A stretch of DNA of 64,000 nucleotides from Bradyrhizobium icense (GTDB taxonomy: Bacteria; Pseudomonadota; Alphaproteobacteria; Rhizobiales; Xanthobacteraceae): the NCBI RefSeq assembly GCF_001693385.1, contig NZ_CP016428.1, positions 7,616,001-7,680,000 of the forward strand. Direction: 5' to 3'. Positions 42,301-51,026 of this stretch are shown here, piece by piece. How positions within the stretch are numbered: position 1 is the first letter of the stretch; every line of letters starts with the position of its first letter. The translations under genes were made by a program, and so were the position numbers. The notes under the pieces are model-generated. The model ran no database searches. It saw only the letters and a list, made by a program, of their open reading frames with translations, and had not been told where the DNA came from.

Positions 42301-43617
42301 CTATCCGGCCATGCGTTGCGGCAACCACAGCGCCAGTATCGGAAACGCGATCAGGATTACCAGCCGGATCAGGTCCGTCACCACGAAGGGCATCACGCCA
42401 CGGAAGATCGTGGAGAACGTCACGTCCTTGACGACGCTCTTGATGACAAAGACATTCATGCCGATCGGCGGAGAGATGAGGCCAAGTTCCACCGTCATCA
42501 CGATGATGATGCCGAACCAGATCGGGTCGAAGCCGAGGTGCACGATCACCGGAAAGATGATCGGCACCGTCAGGATGATCATGGCCATGGCGTCCATCAG
42601 GCAGCCCAGCACCAGATACATCGCCATGATGAGGGCCAGGATGCCGTAGGGACCGAGGCCGAGGCCGGTGAGCAGCTCGGTGACCTTCTGCGGGGTCTGA
42701 GTCACCGTCAGGAAATAACCGAAGATCAGCGCGCCGATCAGCACGGTAAAAACCGCGGCCGCGGTGCGGGTCGCCTGCAGCAAAGAAGCCAGGATTTTTT
42801 CCTTGTTCAGCCGCCCGGTGAAAAGGCCGATCAACAGTGCGCCGGTGGCTCCGACGCCACCGGCTTCGGTCGGCGTAAAGCGCGGCAAAAACGGCAGGCC
42901 GTAGAGACCGCCGATCACGAAGATGAACAGCAACACCGGCGCCCAGATGCTCTTCAGGCCGGCAAAGCGTTCGCGCCATTTGGTATGCGGCCCCGCCGGC
43001 AGGAAATCCGGGCGCAACCAACCAATCAGCGCGATCGTAACCATGTACATGGCAATGGCGAGCAGGCCGGGAACGATGCCGGCGATGAACAGCTTGCCGA
43101 TGTCCTGTTCGGTGATGATGCCGTAGACGGCGAGCACCGTCGACGGCGGCAACATGGCGCCTAGCGTGCCGCCGGCCGCGATGACGCCGGTGGCAAAGGA
43201 TTGCGGATAGCCATAGCGGCGCATTTCCGGATAGGCCACGGCTGAAAAGGTTGCAGCAGTCGCCACCGAAGAGCCGCAGATCGCGGCAAAGCCGCCGCAG
43301 GCCCCGACAGTAGCAATGCCAAGCCCGCCGCTCAGATGGCCGACAAAGCCGTTGGCGGCGCGGAACAGTTCGCGGCTCATGCCGGAATTGCTGACGAACG
43401 CCCCCATCAACAGGAACATCGGAATCACGCCGAAGGTGTAGTCGGTCACCGTGCGCATCGAGGTCTGGCCGACCATCTTGAGCGCCGGGGTGAAGCCAAC
43501 CAGATAACCGAAGCCGCAGACGCCGACGAGCCCCATCGCCATGCCCACCGGCACGCGCAGCAGCATCAGCACAAACAGCGTGACGAATCCCAGGACCGCG
43601 ACGGCATCGGTACTCAT
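42301..43617 (-). CDS. dctM: TRAP transporter large permease (DctM type)
   Basis: A 438-residue membrane protein with about twelve hydrophobic segments, the ion-coupled channel subunit of a tripartite ATP-independent periplasmic transporter. Marks include LRVPVGMAMGLVGVCGFGYLVG near residue 20, GVIPMFLLMGAFVSNSGMSRELFRAANGFVGHLSGGLGIATVGACGGFAAICGSSVATAATF near 63-125, and GGTLGAMLPPSTVLAVYGIITEQDIGKLFIAGIVPG near 148-183. It uses the sodium or proton gradient to import a carboxylate delivered by DctP. The small permease gene ends only six bases upstream. Confidence 0.94.
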   Translation of the reverse strand: MSTDAVAVLGFVTLFVLMLLRVPVGMAMGLVGVCGFGYLVGFTPALKMVGQTSMRTVTDYTFGVIPMFLLMGAFVSNSGMSRELFRAANGFVGHLSGGLGIATVGACGGFAAICGSSVATAATFSAVAYPEMRRYGYPQSFATGVIAAGGTLGAMLPPSTVLAVYGIITEQDIGKLFIAGIVPGLLAIAMYMVTIALIGWLRPDFLPAGPHTKWRERFAGLKSIWAPVLLFIFVIGGLYGLPFLPRFTPTEAGGVGATGALLIGLFTGRLNKEKILASLLQATRTAAAVFTVLIGALIFGYFLTVTQTPQKVTELLTGLGLGPYGILALIMAMYLVLGCLMDAMAMIILTVPIIFPVIVHLGFDPIWFGIIIVMTVELGLISPPIGMNVFVIKSVVKDVTFSTIFRGVMPFVVTDLIRLVILIAFPILALWLPQRMAG

Positions 43618-43623
43618 CGCGGC

Positions 43624-44133
43624 CTACTCCGTCGTCTTGATGTCGGTGTCGTGGATATCCTCCGGATGGAAGACCAGCCGCCAGGTACGGATCGCGATCA
43701 GCAGCACCGCGGCGGCGTCGCCGGCCCAGGCGACCGCGAAGAACGGCCAGGTCGGCATGTGCATCTCGAACGTCAGGACGTTGTCGTTGTAGGTGCCGCG
43801 CACCTTGTCGAACAGGGTATAGGTCTGCACCGTGACGACGAACAGCAGCACCAGCGTCGCGAACACGTCGATCATGCGCTGGTATTTTGGACCGACATTG
43901 GCCCAGATCAGGTCGACGGTGATGTGGCCGCCGCGGTAGCTGGTGGCGGCAATGCCCCAGAAGATCAGGATGCCGAGCAGCATGCGCCCGATGTCGAACG
44001 AGTCGGGGATCGCATAGTTCAACGTGTTGCGCAGGATCACCGCGATGAAAATGTTGATGGCGACGATGCCGACAAAGGCGGCAGCGATCCATTCGATCGT
44101 GTCGATGAAGCGATCCATATGCGCGCGATTCAT
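43624..44133 (-). CDS. dctQ: TRAP transporter small permease (DctQ type)
   Basis: A 169-residue protein with four membrane segments (about 15-37, 53-72, 90-110 and 130-150). The GGHITVDLIWANV segment near 77 is the conserved DctQ loop (usually RGEHIxVD). It assembles with DctM in the inner membrane. The start could be 44133 or the ATG at 44118, giving five residues fewer; neither has a clear ribosome site. It lies 79 bases after dctP. Confidence 0.9.
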   Translation of the reverse strand: MNRAHMDRFIDTIEWIAAAFVGIVAINIFIAVILRNTLNYAIPDSFDIGRMLLGILIFWGIAATSYRGGHITVDLIWANVGPKYQRMIDVFATLVLLFVVTVQTYTLFDKVRGTYNDNVLTFEMHMPTWPFFAVAWAGDAAAVLLIAIRTWRLVFHPEDIHDTDIKTTE

Positions 44134-44212
44134 GTGCGCTCCGAACGGCTGACGATGGCTGCAGGATCGCGGCGGCAGGAAAACCCCGCCGCCGCCTCAG
44201 ACGCGGTAGGTG

Positions 44213-45229
44213 TTACTGCGCGAGCGCGTTGTACTTGGTGAGCGAGGCCTTGAGCTCTGCCAACGCCGCGTCCGGGTCGCCGCCGTTCTTCTTGACGCCC
44301 TCGCCCCAGGTCTTGACCAGCGGCTCGGCCGCCTTCTTCCATTGCGCCGTCTGCTCAGCCGTCAGCTTGTAGACTTCGTGACCCTGCAACGCCTTGATCT
44401 TCTCGACGCCAGCGTCCTCGTACTTGCCCCAGGGTTCGCCGACGCGGCCGGCGGCTTCCGTGGTGCAGTTGTTGTCGATCGCCTTTTTTTGCCTGTCAGA
44501 CATCTGGTTGTACTTGTCCTTGTTCATCACGAAGGCAAACGTCGTGACGTAGATCGGCGCTTCGATGTGGTACTTCGTCACCTTGTCGATGCCGAACAGC
44601 ACGACCGACCCCCACGGGAAGGTGACGGCGTCGGCGACGCCGCGTTCGATGATGTCGCGGACCTCAGGCGCGGAGGACTGTACGTTGGTGCCGCCGAGCT
44701 GGGTGACGAAATTCGCCATCGTGGCGTGGGCGGGACGGATCTTCATGCCCTTGATGTCCTCGGGCGTGACGATTTTCTTCAGGCGGGAGTGGAATGTCGA
44801 CGGCGAATGGATGAAGGCCAGGCAGAACTTGACGTCCTTCATCTCCTTCTCAGCATATTTGCGATACCAGGCGTCGAGCGCCATGGAGCCGCCCTTGGCG
44901 TCCGACATCAGGAAGGGCAGTTCGCCCGCACCGATGATCGGGAAACGGCCGGGCTGGTAGCCCGGATTGATGTAAGTGACGTCGGCGATGCCGTCGCGCG
45001 CCATGTCGTAATGGTCGAACGCCTTGCCGAGCTGCTGGGCGGGAAAGACCTTGTACTTGACGGTGCCGCCGGTCTCCTTCTCGACCGCCGTGCCCCAGTC
45101 TTCCAGAGCCTTCTGCAGCGGGTGCGATGCAGGCACCCAGTGCGACAATTTCAGCTCGAAGGTCTTTTCCTGCGCCAGCGCAGGCGTCACGCCGGCTGCA
45201 AGCAGCAGCGCCAGAAATGTTTTCCTCAT
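44213..45229 (-). CDS. dctP: TRAP transporter substrate-binding protein (DctP type)
   Basis: A 338-residue periplasmic binding protein with a signal peptide cut after TPALAQ near residue 19. LKLSHWVPASHPLQKALEDWGTAVEKETGGTVKYKVFPAQQLGKAFDHYDMARDGIADVTYINPGY is the DctP family opening, and DIKGMKIRPAHATMANFVTQLGGTNVQSSAPEVRDIIERGVADAV carries the conserved carboxylate-binding arginine (IRPA). The ATG at 45229 is preferred because AAGGGAGAGG lies nine bases upstream; two upstream in-frame ATGs are too close to it. Its ligand is probably an organic or aromatic acid. Divergent from the PobA-like gene. Confidence 0.92.
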   Translation of the reverse strand: MRKTFLALLLAAGVTPALAQEKTFELKLSHWVPASHPLQKALEDWGTAVEKETGGTVKYKVFPAQQLGKAFDHYDMARDGIADVTYINPGYQPGRFPIIGAGELPFLMSDAKGGSMALDAWYRKYAEKEMKDVKFCLAFIHSPSTFHSRLKKIVTPEDIKGMKIRPAHATMANFVTQLGGTNVQSSAPEVRDIIERGVADAVTFPWGSVVLFGIDKVTKYHIEAPIYVTTFAFVMNKDKYNQMSDRQKKAIDNNCTTEAAGRVGEPWGKYEDAGVEKIKALQGHEVYKLTAEQTAQWKKAAEPLVKTWGEGVKKNGGDPDAALAELKASLTKYNALAQ

Positions 45230-45281
45230 CGGCATCCTCTCCCTTGGCACGCGGGCTGTTCGACCGCCCGACCTGATTAAT

Positions 45282-45297
45282 TAACATGTTATCTAAC
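45282..45297. promoter_or_regulatory. Overlapping palindromes upstream of dctP
   Basis: TAACATGTTA (45282-45291) is a perfect palindrome and overlaps GTTA-TC-TAAC (45288-45297). Located 53-68 bases upstream of the dctP start in an AT-rich patch. A regulator-binding function is plausible but unproven. Confidence 0.4.
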
Positions 45298-45414
45298 TCG
45301 CCCGCGTTTTCAAGGCGGGACATTCGGGCCGCGTCGTCTCCTCTCCCTGGTCGCTATGTGCACCGCCGCGAAGTACGCCCGTATTGTTTCGCGCCAATGT
45401 CCTTTGCCAAAACC

Positions 45415-45429
45415 GTTATATGATATAAC
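45415..45429. promoter_or_regulatory. Perfect palindrome upstream of the PobA-like gene; candidate operator
   Basis: GTTATAT-G-ATATAAC is a 7-1-7 perfect inverted repeat in the dctP/pobA divergent promoter, 62 bases upstream of the pobA-like start. It shares GTTAT...ATAAC with the motif at 41604-41618. Confidence 0.55.
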
Positions 45430-45473
45430 TACTATTGCAGGTCCGGGGGCAACCGCCGGCTTGAAACCTATAA

Positions 45474-46661
<1,188 letters not shown>

Positions 46662-46720
46662 ACTTGCAGCGGCGGCCGTACAATTGCGACTGTGATCGAG
46701 GCACCATCCCCATCCTCGCT

Positions 46721-46823
46721 TGTCATACCCCGCGCAGGCGGGGTATCCAGTACGCTGCGGCTTCTCGGTTTTATCACTGATGTCTCTGGAATACTGGGTC
46801 ACCCGCCTGCGCGGGTGACGACA
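46721..46823. repeat. Palindromic intergenic repeat, family C, copy 4
   Basis: Left TGTCATACCCCGCGCAGGCG and right CGCCTGCGCGGGTGACGACA are inverted relatives, with GTCTCTGGAATACTGGGTCA inside as in copies 1 and 2. Confidence 0.75.
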
Positions 46824-46933
46824 GCCGGGCATTTCAAACACCCGTCGAAATCCCGTTTAAAACTTTGTAGGCGGTGCGCCGCACACGCGGATAGCGTTAA
46901 TGACGAACGACATTGTCACACCGCGAGCCGCCA

Positions 46934-47362
46934 ATGACCGCACCTGACATTCCCGCGGGCTTCGAGCCGCACACCCGCAAGAGCCCGCTCACCGATCCGT
47001 GGGAGCCACTGTATTCGAAGAAGACCGACAAGGCCGTCATCATCGGGCTGCGGCTGGCAAAGCCGCACACCAATGGCCGTGGCCTGATCCACGGCGGGCT
47101 GATTGCGGCGCTGGCCGACAATGCCATGGGCCATAGCTGCGCCCATGTGATGGGCGGGGTGTCGTCGCTGGTGACGATCGGGCTGGCGGTCGATTTCGTC
47201 GGCACCGCGGAGGTCGGGCAGTGGCTCGCGGTCGAGAGCGAGGTGGTCAAGACCGGCAAGACGATCTGCTTCGCGCAGAGCCTGATCAAGGCCGACGACG
47301 CCGTGATCGCGCGGGCCAATGCGACGTTTCGAGTGGTGCCGAAGAAGGCGCCGGTGCCGTAA
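46934..47362 (+). CDS. PaaI-family hotdog thioesterase
   Basis: A 142-residue hotdog-fold protein. GLRLAKPHTNGRGLIHGGLIAALADNAMGHSC near residues 38-69 is the PaaI/YbgC-like motif HGGxxxxLxD, whose Asp or Glu and His segment forms the acyl-CoA thioesterase site. SSLVTIGLAVDFVGTAEVGQWLAVESEVVKTGKTICFAQSLI follows as the second half of the fold. The start at 46934 (MTAPDIPAGFEPH) looks natural; the TTG at 46913 would add seven residues. It appears to be a single gene between repeats. Substrate unknown. Confidence 0.82.
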   Translation: MTAPDIPAGFEPHTRKSPLTDPWEPLYSKKTDKAVIIGLRLAKPHTNGRGLIHGGLIAALADNAMGHSCAHVMGGVSSLVTIGLAVDFVGTAEVGQWLAVESEVVKTGKTICFAQSLIKADDAVIARANATFRVVPKKAPVP

Positions 47363-47371
47363 CGGCGATAT

Positions 47372-47429
47372 CGTGTCCCGGACGCGGCGCGGCGCACCAC
47401 CGCGTGCTGCGCCGCGTCCGGGGCACGAT
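47372..47429. repeat. Palindromic intergenic repeat, family E, copy 1
   Basis: TCGTGTCCCGGACGCGGCGC at the left and GCGCCGCGTCCGGGGCACGA at the right form one long near-perfect hairpin between convergent genes. It could serve as a bidirectional transcription end. Confidence 0.75.
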
Positions 47430-47431
47430 GC

Positions 47432-48325
47432 TTACCCAAAATGCCAGTCGGCCATTTCAGTGACGAGATCGACGAAGGTGCGCACCTTGGCCGAGAGCAG
47501 CCGCGAGGTCGGATAGACGATGTGGATCGGCATCGCCGGCTGTTCGAATTTTGCCAATACGATTCTGAGCCGCCGCGCTTTCAGCGATTCGGCCGCCTGA
47601 TAGGCCATCACCCGCGTCAGTCCGCCGTCCTGCTCGGCATATTGAATGGCGGCGTCCGAGCTGTTGGTGGCGAAGCGCGGCGTGCTGCCGACGCGGATCT
47701 CGCGGCCATCCTCGACGAAACGCCAGTCGAGCGCCGCGGTCATGGCGCCGAACTGGATCGTGTCATGCGCGGCAATGTCCCCTGGCCGCTGCGGCTCGCC
47801 GCGCGCCCGGAGATAGCCTGATGAAGCCACAACGATCCGCCGCATCTCGCCGACATGCCGCGCCACCAGCGTCGAATCGGGCAGATGGCCGATTCTAACA
47901 GCGAGATCGACACCGTCCTCGACGAGGTTGATCATGCGGTCGGACAAACGGAGGTCGATGCCGACGTCGGGATAGCGCTTCAGGTAGGCGGTCACGATTG
48001 CGCTGACATGCAGCCGGCCGAACCCTACCGGCGCCGAGATGACGAGCTGCCCCTCGGGGCGCGTGCGCTCGCCGGCGACGGCGCCCTCGGCCTCCTCGAC
48101 GTCGGCCAGAATTCGCCGTGCCCGCTCCAGATAGCGTGAGCCGGCATCGGTCAGCGTCACCTGCCGCGTGGTCCGCTGCAACAGGCGTGCGCCCAGACGA
48201 TCCTCCAGCGCCGCAATCAGCCGCGTGACGCCGGACGGGGATAGCCCGAGCTTGCGCGCCGCGGGAGCAAAGCCCCGCAGATCGGCCACCGCGACAAAGG
48301 CCTGCATGGCATCGAGCCGGTCCAT
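47432..48325 (-). CDS. LysR-family transcriptional regulator
   Basis: A 297-residue LysR regulator. The N-terminal helix-turn-helix is MQAFVAVADLRGFAPAARKLGLSPSGVTRLIAALEDRLGARLLQRTTRQVTLTDAG over residues 7-62. The effector domain starts near 90 (GQLVISAPVGFGRLHVSAIVTAYLKRYPDVGIDL) and has RIGHLPDSTLVARHVGEMRRIVVASSGYL. It is divergent from a pyridoxamine-oxidase-like gene, the standard arrangement of a LysR protein with its target. A perfect inverted repeat lies immediately upstream of the start at 48329-48351. The start at 48325 gives the conserved MDRLDAM N-terminus. Confidence 0.92.
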   Translation of the reverse strand: MDRLDAMQAFVAVADLRGFAPAARKLGLSPSGVTRLIAALEDRLGARLLQRTTRQVTLTDAGSRYLERARRILADVEEAEGAVAGERTRPEGQLVISAPVGFGRLHVSAIVTAYLKRYPDVGIDLRLSDRMINLVEDGVDLAVRIGHLPDSTLVARHVGEMRRIVVASSGYLRARGEPQRPGDIAAHDTIQFGAMTAALDWRFVEDGREIRVGSTPRFATNSSDAAIQYAEQDGGLTRVMAYQAAESLKARRLRIVLAKFEQPAMPIHIVYPTSRLLSAKVRTFVDLVTEMADWHFG

Positions 48326-48328
48326 CCG

Positions 48329-48351
48329 ACTATTGCATATCCAGCAATAGT
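48329..48351. promoter_or_regulatory. Candidate LysR operator
   Basis: ACTATTGC-N7-GCAATAGT, a perfect inverted repeat with eight-base arms and a T-N11-A core, the classical LysR-box layout. It begins three bases upstream of the LysR start codon and about 95 bases from the divergent FMN-protein gene, fitting autoregulation. Confidence 0.6.
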
Positions 48352-48444
48352 GAAGTGTCAACTCCTCGGATTGTTTAAATTACAGAAACGGCCATCTTGG
48401 AGCCGAAGGACGACCGTGTAGGCGCTCCATGACGGGAGGCTCAG

Positions 48445-49074
48445 ATGTCTGACGTTCACACCTATTCCAGCGATGTCGCCTTTACGGCGGCGGTGAAGGC
48501 GATCCAGACCCGCAAGGGCTCGCGCGAGGCCTATGCCAGCATCGAGGCGCGCGGCGGCTGGCGCGTCGATATCGACGAAAACCTCGCCGGCTTCCTGGCG
48601 GAGACCACGAGCTTCTATCTCGCGACCGCCTCAGCCGACGGCCAGCCCTACATCCAGCACCGTGGCGGGCCGAAGGGTTTTGTCAAAATTCTCGACAAGA
48701 ACACGATCGCGTTCGCCGATTACAGCGGCAACCGGCAGTACATCAGCCAAGGCAATCTGTCGGAGAATCCGAAGGCGCATATTTTCGTGATGGACTATGC
48801 GCATCGCCGGCGCGTGAAGATCTGGGGCGAGGCGCGCGTGGTGGAAGACGATCCGGCGCTGACGAAATCGCTGATGCCGCATGGCTACAAAGCGCGGCCT
48901 GAGCAGGTTATTCTGTTCAAGATTGCGGCGTGGGACACCAATTGCCCACAGCACATCCCGCAGAAGTTCGACGCAGCCGACGTCGCGCAGGCATTGGCTG
49001 TACGCGACGCCCGCATTGCCGAACTTGAGAGCGAACTGGCCGCTCTGAAGCGCCAGCCCGCTCCGGCAGGCTAG
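48445..49074 (+). CDS. Pyridoxamine 5'-phosphate oxidase-like FMN-binding protein
   Basis: A 209-residue split-barrel flavoprotein. The core is LAGFLAETTSFYLATASADGQPYIQHRGGPKGFVKILDKNTIAFADYSGNRQYISQGNLSENPKAHIFVMDY over about residues 47-118; QHRGGPxGF and GNRQYxSxGN are the flavin-contact segments of this subgroup, which includes pyridoxamine-phosphate-oxidase-related general stress or redox proteins. A coiled-coil-like tail (ARIAELESELAALKRQ) ends it. It is probably the target of the divergent LysR regulator. It is not the vitamin B6 enzyme itself; reaction unknown. Confidence 0.85.
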   Translation: MSDVHTYSSDVAFTAAVKAIQTRKGSREAYASIEARGGWRVDIDENLAGFLAETTSFYLATASADGQPYIQHRGGPKGFVKILDKNTIAFADYSGNRQYISQGNLSENPKAHIFVMDYAHRRRVKIWGEARVVEDDPALTKSLMPHGYKARPEQVILFKIAAWDTNCPQHIPQKFDAADVAQALAVRDARIAELESELAALKRQPAPAG

Positions 49075-49138
49075 AGCGTTTTCAAGCGAAGTGGGTACCG
49101 GTCCGCGTGAAGAAAACGCGTCAAACAAACAGCCATGG

Positions 49139-49870
49139 TCAGGCGGCTTGCTGTTGCACCGGCGCCCAGGCGAATTCCGGATAATACAGCAGCATCATCC
49201 GGTCGACATAGGTGGTGAGATTGGCGAATTGCTCGGTCCGCTGCCGCAGCGCCGACTCGAAGAACGGCGTCAGGATTCCGGCGAGCGTAGCGAACGCGGT
49301 CGCGTCCATGCCGCAGGGCGCCTCCCCCATCATAAACGGCTTGTCGCCAAGCTGGACGGACAGCGCAAACAGCGAGCGAACGGCGAGATCGATATCCTCG
49401 TCCGGAGCGTGGCGGCCGAGGCCGCTGAGCAGGTAGTTCTCGGCGACGCGGAACTGGGCGTCCTCGCGCATCTTCTCGCGCAAGTGCGCCGGCGCGCCGT
49501 CGAAGAAATGCGCAGGACCCTTGGCGAAATTATCGCCCTCGACCCAGCGCGCACCGACCAGCGCCCAATAGATATGATGCTCGATCATCCGCTCGAACGC
49601 CCAGGCCTGCGCACGCGCCTGCAGGCTGAGCGGCGCATCGAAATCGAAACCATACTTGGCCTCCAGATGCGCGCGAATGAACGTGGAATCGGCGATCGTC
49701 TCGGCCTCATCGACGATGTAGGGCAACTGCCCCTTGGGGGAAGCCGGCGGCTTGGCCTTTTCCTTGCGATAGACAAGACCGGCCATCTTCAACTGGACCT
49801 CGGTCTTGGTCACAAAGGGGCTGATCTCCGGCAGGCCGAAACCGGTGCCGAAGCCGTAGAGCGTAATCAT
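49139..49870 (-). CDS. Glutathione S-transferase family protein
   Basis: A 243-residue protein with a GST N-domain (MITLYGFGTGFGLPEISPFVTKTEVQLKMAGLVY, then SPKGQLPYIVDEAETIADSTFIRAHLEAKYG near 45-75) and an extended C-terminal helical domain (GEAPCGMDATAFATLAGIL near 185). The layout resembles the metaxin-like/Fax subgroup of bacterial GSTs. The gene faces away from a WYL-domain regulator 410 bases off, and an inverted repeat at 49914-49935 upstream of its start is repeated just before the regulator gene, suggesting direct control. Substrate unknown. Confidence 0.83.
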   Translation of the reverse strand: MITLYGFGTGFGLPEISPFVTKTEVQLKMAGLVYRKEKAKPPASPKGQLPYIVDEAETIADSTFIRAHLEAKYGFDFDAPLSLQARAQAWAFERMIEHHIYWALVGARWVEGDNFAKGPAHFFDGAPAHLREKMREDAQFRVAENYLLSGLGRHAPDEDIDLAVRSLFALSVQLGDKPFMMGEAPCGMDATAFATLAGILTPFFESALRQRTEQFANLTTYVDRMMLLYYPEFAWAPVQQQAA

Positions 49871-49913
49871 GCTGGTCTCCCGATCTCAATAACGTCCGAG
49901 GCTAGCGCCCCCC

Positions 49914-49935
49914 TGCTGCCACCATGGTGTCAGCA
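49914..49935. promoter_or_regulatory. Operator-like inverted repeat upstream of the GST gene (copy 1)
   Basis: TGCTGCCA-CCATGG-TGTCAGCA: eight-base arms with one mismatch around a six-base palindromic centre. The same arms with the same six-base spacing recur at 50226-50247. It lies 44 bases upstream of the GST start. Confidence 0.6.
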
Positions 49936-50178
49936 GCAGCAATGCCGGCTGCCGCCTTCCTGCTCCCGCGGCGAACGGGCCTTGCGCGCCCATGAAGCAA
50001 CCTGCGCCCGCACATAGACGCACATCGCTGTGAGCGAACGCCACGCCAGTTCAACCATCGCCCAGCGCAGATCTGACGTGACGCAGTGGATGGAAACGAG
50101 CTGTTCCAATGCAAATCCGTGGGCATTCGCAAGAGGTCCGCGGCTTCGCCGGAAGCCGAATTCGCTGAAAATCGTCAT
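49930..50178 (-). CDS. Small hypothetical protein between the two operator copies
   Basis: A possible 82-residue protein, MTIFSEFGFRRSRGPLANAH onward, with a mostly basic and hydrophobic sequence and a terminal Cys-Cys-Cys. An AAAGGGAAC ribosome site lies seven bases upstream of the ATG at 50178. I do not recognise a family. Its last codons fall within the inverted repeat at 49914-49935, which explains the triple cysteine and lowers confidence that it is a true gene. If real it would be in the regulon of the adjacent WYL regulator, between that gene and the GST gene. Confidence 0.35.
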   Translation of the reverse strand: MTIFSEFGFRRSRGPLANAHGFALEQLVSIHCVTSDLRWAMVELAWRSLTAMCVYVRAQVASWARKARSPREQEGGSRHCCC

Positions 50179-50225
50179 GGACAAGTTCCCTTTAATTGAG
50201 GTGTTGTCCCGATATACAAAACCCC

Positions 50226-50247
50226 TGCTGCCAACATGCTGTCAGCA
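50226..50247. promoter_or_regulatory. Operator-like inverted repeat upstream of the WYL regulator (copy 2)
   Basis: TGCTGCCA-ACATGC-TGTCAGCA, with arms and spacing identical to copy 1 at 49914-49935. It lies 34 bases upstream of the regulator start and 47 upstream of the small divergent ORF. Confidence 0.6.
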
Positions 50248-50281
50248 TCGCGGGCCATCGATCAGGAAAAAGAGACGAGCC

Positions 50282-50980
50282 ATGAGACGGGCCGACCGGC
50301 TGTTTCAAATCATTCAGGTGCTCCGGCGCACCCGCAAGCCTTTGACGGCGGACGCGATCGCCGCCGAGCTGGAGACTTCGAAGCGAACCATCTACCGCGA
50401 TATAACGACCCTGATCGAACAGCGCGTGCCGATCCGCGGCGAAGCCGGCGTCGGCTACATCCTGGAAAAAGGCTTCGACCTGCCGCCTTTGATGCTCACG
50501 CCCGATGAGATCGAGGCCTGCGTGCTCGGCGCGCAATGGGTGGTCGGCCACGCCGATCCCGCATTGGCGCGCGCAGCCCAGGACCTGATGGCGAAAGTCG
50601 CCGAAACCGTGCCGGAGCGGCTGCGGCCATTCGTGCTGGAGCCGGCCAGCCGCGCCCGATGGGCAAGGAACCGGGAGCCCGACCGGATCGACATGGTGCG
50701 GACACGGGCGCAGATCCACGACGGCAAGAAGATCACGCTGAACTATCGCGACGAGCACGGCCGCGACAGCCAGCGCACGATTTGGCCGATCGCGGTCGGC
50801 TATCACGAGGCGGTGCGGATACTTGCGGCGTGGTGCGAACTGCGGAAGGATTTTCGCAGTTTTCGCACCGACCGCGTCGTCGACGCGGTCTACCACGACG
50901 AAAAATATCCGGAACGGCGCGACATCCTGCGGGCGAAATGGCGGCGCAGCCTGGTCTGGGAAGCGCCCAAAGATACTTGA
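50282..50980 (+). CDS. HTH and WYL domain transcriptional regulator (YafY type)
   Basis: A 232-residue regulator. An N-terminal HTH of the type-11 class (RADRLFQIIQVLRRTRKPLTADAIAAELETSKRTIYRDITTLIEQRVPIRGEAGVGYIL, residues 3-61) is followed by a WYL-type ligand domain (GKKITLNYRDEHGRDSQRTIWPIAVGYHEAVRILAAWCELRKDFRSFRTDRV, about 152-202), where the usual W-Y-L triad appears in altered form (AWC). ATG at 50282 gives the conserved start. Two copies of an inverted repeat flank its neighbourhood. It probably governs itself and the GST gene; ligand unknown. Confidence 0.9.
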   Translation: MRRADRLFQIIQVLRRTRKPLTADAIAAELETSKRTIYRDITTLIEQRVPIRGEAGVGYILEKGFDLPPLMLTPDEIEACVLGAQWVVGHADPALARAAQDLMAKVAETVPERLRPFVLEPASRARWARNREPDRIDMVRTRAQIHDGKKITLNYRDEHGRDSQRTIWPIAVGYHEAVRILAAWCELRKDFRSFRTDRVVDAVYHDEKYPERRDILRAKWRRSLVWEAPKDT

Positions 50981-51026
50981 GGGCCGTCGCTGGCCGCGGC
51001 CGTCATTCCGGGCTAAACGCTGAAAC

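Noticed and set aside
41786..44092. Open frame of 768 codons on the minus strand spanning the DUF3237, dctM and dctQ genes
   Set aside because: It is in a different frame from three well-supported genes and has no recognisable domain.
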